Origin: Cylindrodendrum hubeiense
Lineage: Eukaryota; Ascomycota; Sordariomycetes; Hypocreales; Nectriaceae
Direction of reading: 5' to 3'
Length of the DNA stretch: 11,367 bases
Assembly (NCBI GenBank): GCA_014621425.1
Contig: JAANBB010000768.1
Coordinates: 1 to 11,367 of the forward strand
Positions 1-8,244 of this stretch are shown one piece after another. Position numbers and translations under genes: made by a program. Each line of letters opens with the position of its first letter. Position 1 is the stretch's first letter. The notes under the pieces are model-generated. The model was not told the origin of the DNA and made no database searches. It was given only the letters and a program-made list of their open reading frames with translations.

Positions 1-487
1 AGGAGACAAGCAAGGGGGTTCAGGGCGAATGCAGCAGAAAATAGAAGCATACCACGGCAGCTAAGACAGGGCCCAAAACGGTTCCCGGTCGCTTAAGAAT
101 GAAGCTGGTCGATAAATCGGACAAGACAAAAGGAATGTTGCGAGATGGAGCTACGGGGCGATCGAGGGCGCAGAAGCAAGCTTGATCGGGCGAGGGCGGA
201 AGTGAATGGATGGGTGAATCGATGAATGGGGCTTCTGAACACGAGACCCAAGACAGGTACGATTCGTATAAGGAAGGCGTGGTACCCCAGGAATTGGGAG
301 ATGTGCGCAAGGCAGGGAAGAGTCGGCCAGCGAAAAGGGCGAAAAGGGCGAAAAGAAGCGAAAGAGAGGCAATATTGGGGCACAGCCGCGAAAAGAAACA
401 ACGAGGGGCTAGGGATGCAGAAGAGAAGCAACGAAATAGAGTCCAGACTCACAGATGAAAAGTAACAAGAGTCGTTGAGGGATCCAT
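1..487 (-). other. Pyrimidine-rich leader-like stretch, possible 5' end of a gene beyond the left edge
   Basis: Read on the minus strand this stretch is rich in C and T, as fungal 5' leaders and leader introns often are. An ATG at 487-485 sits in a strong context (GCCATCATGG). It opens 12 codons (MDPSTTLVTFHL) before a TGA. A GTGAGT donor-like hexamer lies at 452-447, just before that stop, so the ATG may begin either a short upstream ORF or a 35-nt first coding exon whose intron runs leftwards. I could not pick a convincing branch site and acceptor inside the window. The two longer minus ORFs here (20-310 and 93-452) are biased to S, P, F and L, as expected from CT-rich DNA, and the first has no ATG start. 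No protein product is claimed. Confidence 0.25.
331..355. repeat. Short tandem repeat, 9-bp unit CGAAAAGGG
   Basis: Two exact copies at 331-339 and 340-348 are followed by a partial third copy to 355. It lies in the purine-rich strand of the left-hand leader-like region. Confidence 0.85.
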
Positions 488-540
488 GATGGCTGGTTGG
501 GCGACGGCCGGTGTAAATATGTATGAACCTTTACTCCGTA

Positions 541-560
541 GGAACCCTTAGGAACCCTTA
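541..560. repeat. Tandem duplication of GGAACCCTTA
   Basis: Two exact adjacent copies of a 10-bp unit, 541-550 and 551-560. It follows an ACTCCGTA motif (about 533-540) that recurs at the other small duplication near 916-939. It is not the TTAGGG telomere unit. Confidence 0.9.
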
Positions 561-915
561 TTGCGAGGCGCGTCTGGCTTGCAGGGGAGCCGACCCACGA
601 CGGCGCCTAGATGGAAGCTATTTGGTGCTGGAAATCTCGCGATCGACAGTTATAGCAAGCGATGAAACGAGAAGGCGTCCGTTGCATGCTCAGACAGACG
701 CAGGAGTTGGCGATCCAGATTACACGGTTGGTAGTGAAGATGATGCCGGCCAATGGGAAGCCAGAGACAGCTAGTGGTAAGCGCCTCGATGAGCTGCAGC
801 TTGAGCCTGGGCGAATGCCGGCTCGAGGATGAGCTGTTTTGGTCTTGATTTGGATGGGGAATTATGGAGCGCGGCGTCGTGCTGGCGCTTAGCCACAGGG
901 CCTTGTGTAGGTAGG

Positions 916-939
916 TACTGTACGGAGTACTGTACGGAG
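916..939. repeat. Tandem duplication of TACTGTACGGAG
   Basis: Two exact adjacent 12-bp copies, 916-927 and 928-939, directly after GTAGGTAGG. The reverse complement contains CTCCGTACAGTA. Similar TACTCCGTAC-like words are common in intergenic DNA of filamentous fungi, but I cannot name a bound factor. Confidence 0.9.
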
Positions 940-1253
940 AACTGGACCTTAGACACAGGCGGCCTAGGGCGAAAGGGCGCAGGGGCGTAAGCGACTGACC
1001 AGACCGGAGTGAACCGGGAACAAGAAAGTTGGCAGAGAATCCGTAACCTGGGATCCTTGGTGAGGCACGAAGGGGCGGCTAGTGACGCTGCTGCTGCTGG
1101 ATCGCCGTCGCTGTCGACGCGGATGTGGACGTAGCCCTGGCCGTGAACCTGGATGCGCACTGGCGGCAATGCCGAGTACCTCGTAGAGACTGGGCGTCGT
1201 AGTCGTCTAGCTCTCGTGTTTCGTGGTTTCACGCGTGAGGCGTAGGCGGCGTG

Positions 1254-1276
1254 GTGGTTCAGTGGTTCAGTGGTTC
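1254..1276. repeat. Tandem repeat of GTGGTTCA (about 2.9 copies)
   Basis: Copies at 1254-1261 and 1262-1269, and a partial copy to 1276. The unit resembles a tRNA A box, but no matching B box or cloverleaf follows (see rejected items). Confidence 0.85.
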
Positions 1277-1439
1277 GTCCTGGTCCTTGCCGTGCTCGGG
1301 AATGAGTGTCTCGAACAGATCTCGTCGCCGGCTGTTGGTTCTCGAAGCGGTTGCAGCGGTGCCAGATGTTCCAGTGGTGTGGTTCCTGCAGTTTCTGCAG
1401 TTCCTGAGGGTGTCGTAATTCCAGAGGCGCGGGAGATGA

Positions 1440-1545
1440 GGAATGCAATACAACACAAGGCGATGCAAAATGCAGGAGGAGGGAGGGGATTGGAGATTTG
1501 GAGATTGGGGGATTGAACGACGGAGATGAGATGAGATGAGGGAAG
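1440..1545. repeat. Purine-rich low-complexity tract with GAGAT microsatellite
   Basis: The tract includes GGAGGAGGGAGGGG, two GGAGATT-type words near 1490-1510, and a 5-bp GAGAT repeat of about 3.5 copies near 1522-1543. On the minus strand it is a long CT tract. In filamentous fungi such tracts typically lie just upstream of, or within, transcription start regions, which would suit a leftward transcript. Confidence 0.6.
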
Positions 1546-1999
1546 CAGTCGACGTTCGGCAGCGGCGGGGAAAGCCACTTGTCCGTGGTTGACGCAATGG
1601 GGGACGTCGCAAAGGAGCGAATGAAGTCCAGGCCGGTCCAGCTCAGCCTAGGAAGGAGACGATGGCTGACAGCTCGCGATCCACGCACGAGGTTGGCTCA
1701 CGAGGGGTTCAGGTTGGCGGAATTGGCTGAACTGGCGGAGGGCCGGCTCAGGAGGCGTTCAATATTTTGCTGGTTTGGGAAGCGAGAGGCGGCCTGGCGG
1801 GAATTATCCCCCCCTAGTTGCATGGGATCGTTGGGGTTCTGCTGTCCAGACTAGCTGCTACGGGGTCCATCCACCGATCGATGGAGGCCATCGCATCGCT
1901 GGAGCGACAAGCGACGATGGGGGAGAATGAGATGGGCATTTAATCTAGCTGAGGGAGTGGTGAGGACGAATGGGAGGGCGAGCTGTCGCGAGAGTGGCA

Positions 2000-2011
2000 T
2001 ACTACGTAGTA
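2000..2011. promoter_or_regulatory. 12-bp perfect palindrome TACTACGTAGTA
   Basis: An exact inverted repeat centred on TACGTA, in gene-free DNA. Palindromes of this size can be dimeric factor sites, but no gene start is placed nearby, so the role is unknown. Confidence 0.3.
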
Positions 2012-2847
2012 CCACGCAGCAAAAAGCACCGAGTAGCTTTGAATAGCTTCGAGTGTCCGGCTCGCCTCCAAACGACCCCGGCACCCCCAGAATGAGCTTG
2101 AGAATAAGCATGGCAATCATAACATGGCAATATTGAAACCCGGTGACGAGGCGAAACGGAAACAATCAATGCGGGACCAAGAGCGAGACAGGACAAAAGA
2201 CGAGACAGCCGCCAGCTCCCCAAACGAAGCCACAATGCGAGACGCGATGGCCAGGAGAAGGGGGGATTTGGAGGACAATGAGAGGCTCCAAAGGCGAGAC
2301 AAGACGAGACATCTCAACTAGAGACGGGCCCCAGAAGCTGGGACCAACGCCTGCGGGGGACCAAAAAGTTAGAACCACCTGGAGGGCTGCTCTGAGTGGT
2401 GTCGTTCGTCGACCAGCGAGCAAGGCGAGCCGTGATTGGGCCGCAGGCAGTGGGATTGGCAGCCAGCCGCTCGACTACTGAGGCACCTAGGCTGCGGCGG
2501 GCCTAGCCTGTGCCTGAGACCCTGCGGATTTTAATTGTCGACAGGGGCCGTGTGATCCAGCCAGAAAGTCTCAACAGAGGGCTCCCTACAGCCGGGAAGG
2601 GGAGGGGCGGGTAGGATGGAGATTGGACCTGCACGAGGGCGGGTGGATGTGATGGCATCTGGTGAAATGCGTGCAGTTCCTCGTGTCGGAGACGGGGAGA
2701 CGGGAGCGTCGTGGCATCGTGGCCGGAGTTTGAGGATGGCGGCCGTGGGATTGAACATCCAATGGCCCTCGCCCACCGTCACCACCATCGCCACCATCAG
2801 TCTCCCCGTAATTATAGCACGACCGCTGCCGCCGTTCCCTGGACAGC

Positions 2848-3399
2848 ATGAACATCAGGGTCCTGGGGCCCAGTCGGGCGACTCCCGCCCCTGACGAACC
2901 GCTGTGCAGCCAGTCAGGGCGTCGCTGTCCACCGTCAATCCCACCATCTGAAACGAACTCTCAGGGCGAAACTTTGCTGCCCAGGCAATTCGTCCCCCCC
3001 GGGTGGCTGTGGACGGTGGGTGTAGTCAGCATGGAGCACACCACCGTCCAGAACCACCGGATGATACGGAGCTGTCACGACATTGAGACAACCATAAGGG
3101 AGCAACACAACACAACACAAACCATAACAAAGCTAGGCCAACAGGCCACCGGCCATGGCCTCTGTCTCGATACTTTTCTCTTGTCTCCAGCAGATGCCTG
3201 TCCCAAAACAAGCCCTTGGCGCCCTCTGCTCCCTCGCCCTCGAACCATGCCGTGTCTGTCTCCTGGCAAACACCGGACCTGCGCAGACGTCCGTTTGCGG
3301 CAATCCAGCCAGGGCAGGGGCTCGACTGATTGGCCCAGTGGAGCATGGTCGGCGCGCTTGTCCGCCAGAACACCTGACGACTGGGACGGGGCACGCTGA
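2848..3399 (+). CDS. Unsupported hypothetical ORF, 183 codons
   Basis: This is the longest ATG-started open frame in the gene-poor left half. The ATG has A at -3 (CAGCATGA), a fair context. I do not recognise the product. The predicted peptide is mixed in composition, with no signal peptide, clear membrane span or known motif, and part of it (EQHNTTQTIT) is only the translation of a CAACA microsatellite. Two further open frames overlap it: a plus frame with its own ATG at 3155-3478 (107 codons, well placed Kozak, cysteine-containing) and a minus frame at 3026-3637 that lacks an ATG. Several overlapping open frames on both strands are what GC-rich non-coding DNA gives. I treat it as probably not a gene. 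Confidence 0.12.
   Translation: MNIRVLGPSRATPAPDEPLCSQSGRRCPPSIPPSETNSQGETLLPRQFVPPGWLWTVGVVSMEHTTVQNHRMIRSCHDIETTIREQHNTTQTITKLGQQATGHGLCLDTFLLSPADACPKTSPWRPLLPRPRTMPCLSPGKHRTCADVRLRQSSQGRGSTDWPSGAWSARLSARTPDDWDGAR
3102..3122. repeat. CAACA microsatellite
   Basis: A 5-bp ACAAC/CAACA unit is repeated about 3.5 times in the stretch 3103-3120, followed by AACC. Simple-sequence DNA. Confidence 0.8.
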
Positions 3400-3689
3400 A
3401 CAGGCCAGCAGCCGCCCTGTCCTGTCGCAGCGAGGGCCTGGATGCGGATGGGGCTGGTTTCAATGGGGGAGATGGTGAAGTCTCGTGAGAATCACAGTCC
3501 CACCGTGAATTGCCTCCGGCCCGAGGCAGAGGGGCGACTTCATGTTCATGACGTTGATGATGGGTCTTAGCGTCCCTAACTTGCTCTGGGTAATTGTGCA
3601 CATGAGCAGCTGAAGAGTATGCGGCGTATGCGGCCACTCGAGCAGACCTCGGCCATTGAAGCTTTGGTTGGCAGCCAGCTCGCCCACGT

Positions 3690-3752
3690 CAGCCAGCAGC
3701 AGCCAGCCACAGCCAGCAGCCAGCCACAAGCAGCACCAACAGCACCAACATA
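3690..3752. repeat. CAGC/CCAG-rich and CACCAACAG low-complexity tract
   Basis: Imperfect alternation of CAGCAGCCAGCCA words is followed by two AGCACCAAC copies near 3732-3750. Simple-sequence DNA without coding support. Confidence 0.7.
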
Positions 3753-3800
3753 TGCGAGGCGCACTTCAGCTGTGCAACTATTGATGTGTTGATCCGTATC

Positions 3801-3860
3801 CTGCCATGCCCTGCCATGCGTTGCCATGCCTTCCCATGCCATGCCCTCCCATGCCATGCA
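3801..3860. repeat. 10-bp tandem repeat, unit CTGCCATGCC
   Basis: Four copies in strict 10-bp register: 3801-3810, 3811-3820, 3821-3830 and 3831-3840, differing at one or two bases. Two further degenerate units run to 3860. Each unit carries CCATGC, so the plus strand has a cluster of ATGs and the minus strand reads as repeated GMAWE-like peptides in open frames. This explains the ORFs seen here without needing a gene. Confidence 0.85.
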
Positions 3861-4464
3861 CCCGCAGCAGACGCCAAGACGCATGCCCACGAAGACAGCC
3901 CGGACGCACAAACACCCGCCCGCGATGCACAATCCTCCCGATCCTGTATCCCTCCCCTCAGCTCTGCCGCTCCGTCATCAGCTCACCAGCCCGAATCGAA
4001 TCACCGCGCCCAGACACCCCCCGCCGAGTTGCGGCCCCCCCTGCAGCGGCCACCCTTTGACGTGAGGAAGTGGACACGGGGCTGAGGCTAAGCGTGGGGC
4101 GACGCCTGATTAGAAAACCTTCCAGAAGGCCAGTGGACGTCCCATTTATTATCGAACCGCCCGCTGCACGCCGATGGAGAAGATCGGGTGTTGACACAGC
4201 AGCCATGCAGCTTTGCACGGCTCATCTGCGACTTCTGGCCCTGGCGCCGTGCGTCGCCGATCGACAAGGTGCCTGGTGGGTTTGTGTTTCTGCTTTCTTT
4301 TCGTGCTGCGTCGACAACATTGCGACGACATTGCGTCGCCGCCCTGCTGCGCCCGTAGCCTGCTGCTTGTGCCTGTGCTGCGCGACCAGATGGCGACCCA
4401 GCCAAACCAGCATAGTTCGGTATCGCCTTCATCCGTCGCAGTCCTCGAGCAAACTAAACATATC

Positions 4465-4504
4465 AAATTAAGCAGAGAAATTAAGCAGAGCAAATTAAGC
4501 AGAT
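4465..4504. repeat. 13-bp tandem repeat, unit AAATTAAGCAGAG, three copies
   Basis: Copies at 4465-4477 and 4478-4490 are identical and adjacent. The third, 4492-4504, is offset by one extra C and ends in T instead of G. The opposite strand reads as LLNLLCLISLLNLICL within a minus ORF (4149-4583), giving a false membrane-span appearance. Confidence 0.9.
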
Positions 4505-4883
4505 CAATCATACCATCCAGCCCACGTCCCGCCCGGACGGAACCTTGAGCCCGAAGCAAACAAGCGCAGAACAGAGTCTCCATCCCCGGCAGATATCATG
4601 CTACGCACTACGTCGCAAGGCGAGCGCACAAGACAAGGCGAGCAGTGACATCGTTCCATTGGGCTGGTTTCCACGGCCCACTCCCTTCTCCCTTCTCCGC
4701 CGGCAGTCCCGAGAGCCAGACCCCGGCGACCCTGGGGAAAACCACAGGTGCGTTTTGTTTTTGCCATGTGATATGTGATTGCTGCCGTGGCGGTCGTGGC
4801 TTGGATCTCCCAGAGCATCGGTTGGGAATTGCGGGCTGTTTGGAGGACCGGGAACGGTTGTTTTTGGGTCTGGGTCAAGTACG

Positions 4884-6566
4884 ATAGACGAGAAATCGGA
4901 AATTATCATGGCCGATGTAATTAGATGTTGCTGGTCAAGGGTTGATTAAATTTAGCTTGTCGACATCGTATACCTCCCTGCCCGCCTACCCTATATCCAG
5001 CTGTCGAAGTTCGAAAACTGCAACAGCTCGTCTCCAGAGTCCAACTTCCATGTGCATGATATAGGGTATGATATAGGGTATATCACCAACACGCTTCTAC
5101 CGTGTCTTTCGTTTCTTCTCGCCCTCGTGTTTGTTCCTGATCAACTTTATCATGTAAGGAGTCTTCAGGACACAGCCGAGAAACAGTGATTCTGTTCAAC
5201 TTTATCCAACATCAGTTTTAGATCAACAGAGACATTAATCACACTAGATCTACCCATCTCTCCCTATTTCTGCAATCTCTCGGACAACCATGTCTGTACA
5301 TTAACATCCCTTTTGGCATTGAGTGTCATGTCAATTGTGCATTTACCGTTTCTACTACTGAATTACATCTACCTGAGAACATTGAACGAGCCCAAACGAA
5401 TCAGATACATTGCCCTTCCCTGCCGTCACCAGGCAACAAACCAACTCTCACGTGTACCCTAGTCGTCATGATGCCATTCCCAAAAATCCGGGCAAGCCAC
5501 TTCAATTCCCCGGCTTCAGCCTGGCCGACTTCATCAACCTGCTTTGCGCAACGCCCAACAGCTAAGCCAACAACGCACGGCCAATGAAGTTTTCCTTCGT
5601 CGTCCGATTTCCCAGCCCATCACACGACCTCATCCGTGGCACCCGAAGGATCCAATCCGTACATGCAAGAGGAACAGTCAGTCACCTCCCGGTGTCCGGG
5701 AGCGTGAGGCCGTGGCGGGCTTGAGGTGGCATCATAATCATACACGTATATCCATTTGCTGTTTGTCATTTTGGTTGTTTCTTTCCGTACAATTACCTAG
5801 GCAATTAAGTGTTGCGTGGTACATACATTATTAGTCCGAGTCTGGGACACACACAAATCCCTCTCTTGCTGACTCCCCCCTTCGTCGCATGATCTGTTTA
5901 ATGCCGAGATACCAGAAATGTCCATTCCGTTTGCCCCCTCCGAGCCCGCCCGCATTACACAAGAACAAAAAAGAATAGACAGGATTCGGCATGTGTTCGG
6001 CTTTCCTTTGTCGGCCGCCCTTCCTCACCGCCGGATTGATTCGCGCCCCAGAATTCGATCCCTAACAAATATCGTACATGAATGGTTAAAAATAAAGCTG
6101 CGGGCGAGGGATTCCGCCCGAACCCGTTCTCGGAACACTAGGCCCAGTCGCAGTCCCAGCCCCCAGATCCTATCCGTTGGTTCCCGTCCTTGCGTAGATG
6201 GAGGAGGGTCCAACGGAAGAAAAGAATGAATAGAAGGTGAGGGAGAAATAGGAAGAAACAGGAGAAGAGAGAAAGAAGAGAGAACCAAGGCACAGCGAGA
6301 ACCGCTTACTGTGCTCAATTCCATTAAAATCCGTCATGTTAAAGATGATATTATTATTGCAAGCTTCAAGCCGTTCGTTGTTGTTTGTTGTTTCTTGTTT
6401 GATGTCATTGCCCCGCGATCCAAAAGGAGGAAGCGCCCCCATCAGATGGCGACAGGTGAACAAGAATCGCACACCTGGGCGATTCCCAAATAAAGGATTT
6501 GTCTTTGGGTTGATTCATGTATCCCGTGTCCGAATGCAAAAACAAGTAGATGTCGTCCATTTCATT
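4884..6566. other. Gene-free intergenic DNA, includes the 3' flank of SUR2
   Basis: No convincing gene. Between about 4910 and 5543 there is not even a spurious open frame of 60 codons on either strand, and base composition is more AT-rich than its flanks. A short plus-strand open stretch at 5386-5565 has protein-like composition but no start codon (see findings). The part nearest 6566 should contain the SUR2 3' UTR; an AATAATAAT word on the minus strand near 6358-6350 could be a polyadenylation efficiency element. A purine tract at about 6215-6290 (CT-rich on the minus strand) lies beyond it. Confidence 0.6.
4988..5081. repeat. GATATAGGGTAT direct duplication with a distal inverted copy
   Basis: Two identical adjacent 12-bp units sit at 5058-5069 and 5070-5081. 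The reverse complement of their first ten bases, ACCCTATATC, occurs at 4988-4997. The arrangement could form a hairpin with an approximately 60-nt loop, or be a cluster of sites for one binding factor. No gene start lies close by. Confidence 0.7.
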
Positions 6567-7784
6567 TTAGTTGTCCTTCTCAGCGGCCTGGGCGGCCTTG
6601 TTGGCGGCAATGTCAGCCTCCTTTCGGAAAGCGCTGGGCTTGTTGCTGCGCGTGCCCGTGTACTTGGTGTTGAGCAGGGTGTCCCAGAAGGTGAAGAAGG
6701 GCTGGGCAAAGTTGGTCTTGATTCCCCAGTGCTGGTGGTGGATGTCATGGTAGGCGGCGTTGTTGCTGGTGATGAGCTGGAGGGGGTCCCAAGGGAATGA
6801 GTAGCCGCAGTGATCGTCGACAGTCTTGATGGTGGAGAAGGACCAGAACCAGATGCCCTGGCGCAGGCTCATGAAGGTGGCCTTGAAGGCGAGACTGGCG
6901 CCGACGGTGTCGAGCAGGAAGCCCTCAAAGGGGTGGTTATACAGGGCGCCGTAGGCATAGGGAACGTAGAGACGGTGGTGTCGCGAGTGGAAGTGAACTG
7001 GAGAAGAGTTGCATGTTAGCGCATTGATTCAGGGGGAGCGGGGGATTCAGTTGGCAGCGGAAGCACCGGAGAAGCACTCACCATACAACCACTTGTTGAC
7101 GTGCATCAGGCGATGCAAGAAGTACTGCCAGGTGTCGAGAATGATGATGGCAACGAGGAACTGGACGCCGGGGACGAGGATGTGGTAGATGGCGGCGGCC
7201 AGCTTCAGCTCCCAGCCGGCAAAGACGGGCTCGGCGGTTGCGGAGGTGAGGAAGGGGTAGTATCCGCCGGCGACGGCACCGGCGAGTATCGGGTACGAGT
7301 CGGCCAGGTTCTTGGAGATGGCCGTGGTGTTGAGGCCGAGGGTTCCGAGGATGGTAGGCAGGGCACGCTGGGCGAGGCGGATGCGAGTGGCCCAGACGGC
7401 GATGTCATAGTCGACCTTGCCGGTCATCTCGGGGGGCTCGGTCAGGGCGAGCACGGCGCCGGTGGCGACCTGGATGGCCTGCTGGAGAATGACATCGCGG
7501 GCGACCTCGTAGCGCGTGGCGTGGTTGCGCTTGGTGATCTCATCGGGGGTGTGCAGGCGGTACTGGGGGAAGATGTCGGCGACGTCGATGGCGTGGAACG
7601 TCAGGGAGAGGATCCAGTATACGACGACGGGGACGACGAGGGAGAGCCAGAAGTCGGAGATCCAGGAGAGCAGGTCGCCCTGGGGCTCGAGGGTGTATTC
7701 GGGCAGCGGCGGAAGGGCCGTCTCGAAGAGGGTGTAGTTGGCGGCCATGGCGGCGGCGGCGGCGATGGACGTGTCGTTGCCCAT
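6567..7784 (-). CDS. SUR2: Sphinganine C4-hydroxylase (sphingolipid C4-monooxygenase)
   Basis: Adds the C4 hydroxyl to dihydrosphingosine or dihydroceramide to make phytosphingosine, the main long-chain base of fungal ceramides; the family acts in the ER membrane. Exons are 7784-7082 and 6997-6567, giving 377 residues. The intron (7081-6998, 84 nt) has GTGAGT, a GCTAAC branch site at 7020-7015 and CAG, and splicing restores the reading ...KWLY-VHFHSRHHR.... All three histidine boxes of the fatty acid hydroxylase family are present: H224-x3-H228, H238-x2-H241-H242 and H318-x2-H321-H322. Membrane-type stretches lie near residues 45-63, 98-114 and 195-223. It is slightly longer than the yeast enzyme. 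The ATG at 7784 has G at -3 and +4. A second in-frame ATG at 7748 (residue 13) has an even better context, and the open frame above 7784 has no ATG. It is divergent from TCTP. Confidence 0.95.
6998..7081 (-). other. SUR2: Intron of SUR2
   Basis: An 84-nt phase-1 intron with GTGAGT donor, GCTAAC branch site 17 nt before the end, and a CTCCAG acceptor. It separates the first histidine box from the second, and splicing creates the valine just before the second box. The unspliced frame ends 14 residues into the intron. Confidence 0.93.
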
Positions 7785-8158
7785 GACGGGGTGGTGGTGA
7801 GTGTGTGCAGATGTCGTCGCGTGTGGCGGTGATGCAGCGGGAGAGCCGGATGATGGAGAGCGGCGCCGGATAGGCAGAGGGAGAGGCAAAACAACGGAAA
7901 CAAGAAGCCAAAAAAGGGCTGGAAATGTGTACAAGCAAGCAGTTTGGAGGTTGAAGGAAAGGAGAGGTTGTTTGGATGACGGCGTTGATATTTGGGCTTG
8001 GGGGGGAAGTGGTGGTTCACCCGTTTAGATTGCCATGGTTTCGGGGCCCAGGGCAGGCCTTGGTGTGGCGCCAAGTCCGAGTTACAGCGGAGCTGCAGGC
8101 ACTCCACCGGGACCTTCGGAGCTGCGACACCCTGACCTGGGGCGACAAGTCTGCGCAG

Positions 8159-8168
8159 AAAAAAAAAA
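8159..8168. promoter_or_regulatory. Poly(dA:dT) tract, 10 bp
   Basis: Ten A on the plus strand, about 375 bp upstream of the SUR2 ATG. Homopolymer A/T tracts in fungal promoters commonly disfavour nucleosomes; that role here is inferred. Confidence 0.4.
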
Positions 8169-8214
8169 TCAATTTCGGTTGTTTAGTCCCGTACAGGGCG
8201 CGACGGGGCTCACG

Positions 8215-8244
8215 GCAGCACCACGCAGCACCACGCAGCACCAC
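8215..8244. repeat. Three exact tandem copies of GCAGCACCAC
   Basis: Copies at 8215-8224, 8225-8234 and 8235-8244, in the spacer between SUR2 and TCTP, about 430 bp from the SUR2 ATG. Either a small expansion or repeated factor sites. Confidence 0.9.

Noticed and set aside
1157..1190. Minus-strand reading LYEVLGIAASA, like the start of a DnaJ J-domain
   Set aside because: The match covers only about 11 residues. The next sequence does not give helix II, no HPD motif was found downstream on that strand, and a TAG lies just upstream in frame. Probably chance.
1254..1360. Possible tRNA gene from an A-box-like TGGTTCAGTGG
   Set aside because: The A-box match comes from the GTGGTTCA tandem repeat, no proper B box (GGTTCRANNCC) follows at the right distance, and no acceptor stem could be paired.
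771..1688. Minus-strand open frame of 305 codons
   Set aside because: It begins at GTG and has no ATG anywhere inside, shows no recognisable motif, and its composition follows the CT-rich DNA. The length alone is not enough.
2124..2321. Plus-strand 65-codon charged ORF starting at a true ATG
   Set aside because: Its K/R/E/D-rich composition is the expected translation of the purine-rich strand, and overlapping frames look similar.
3026..3637. Minus-strand open frame of 203 codons
   Set aside because: It starts at GTG, overlaps plus-strand open frames of similar quality, and contains no family motif.
4149..4583. Minus-strand ATG-started 144-codon ORF with an apparent membrane span
   Set aside because: The span is produced by a 13-bp tandem repeat, and the rest is low-similarity, basic and cysteine-containing without a pattern.
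6025..6324. Minus-strand ATG-started 99-codon ORF with a signal-peptide-like N-terminus
   Set aside because: The hydrophobic/serine stretch is the translation of a CT tract in the SUR2 3' flank. No conserved features follow.
7101..7832. Plus-strand 243-codon ORF antisense to SUR2
   Set aside because: It is a shadow of the real SUR2 coding exon on the opposite strand; its G/D/E-rich composition reflects GC-rich third positions.
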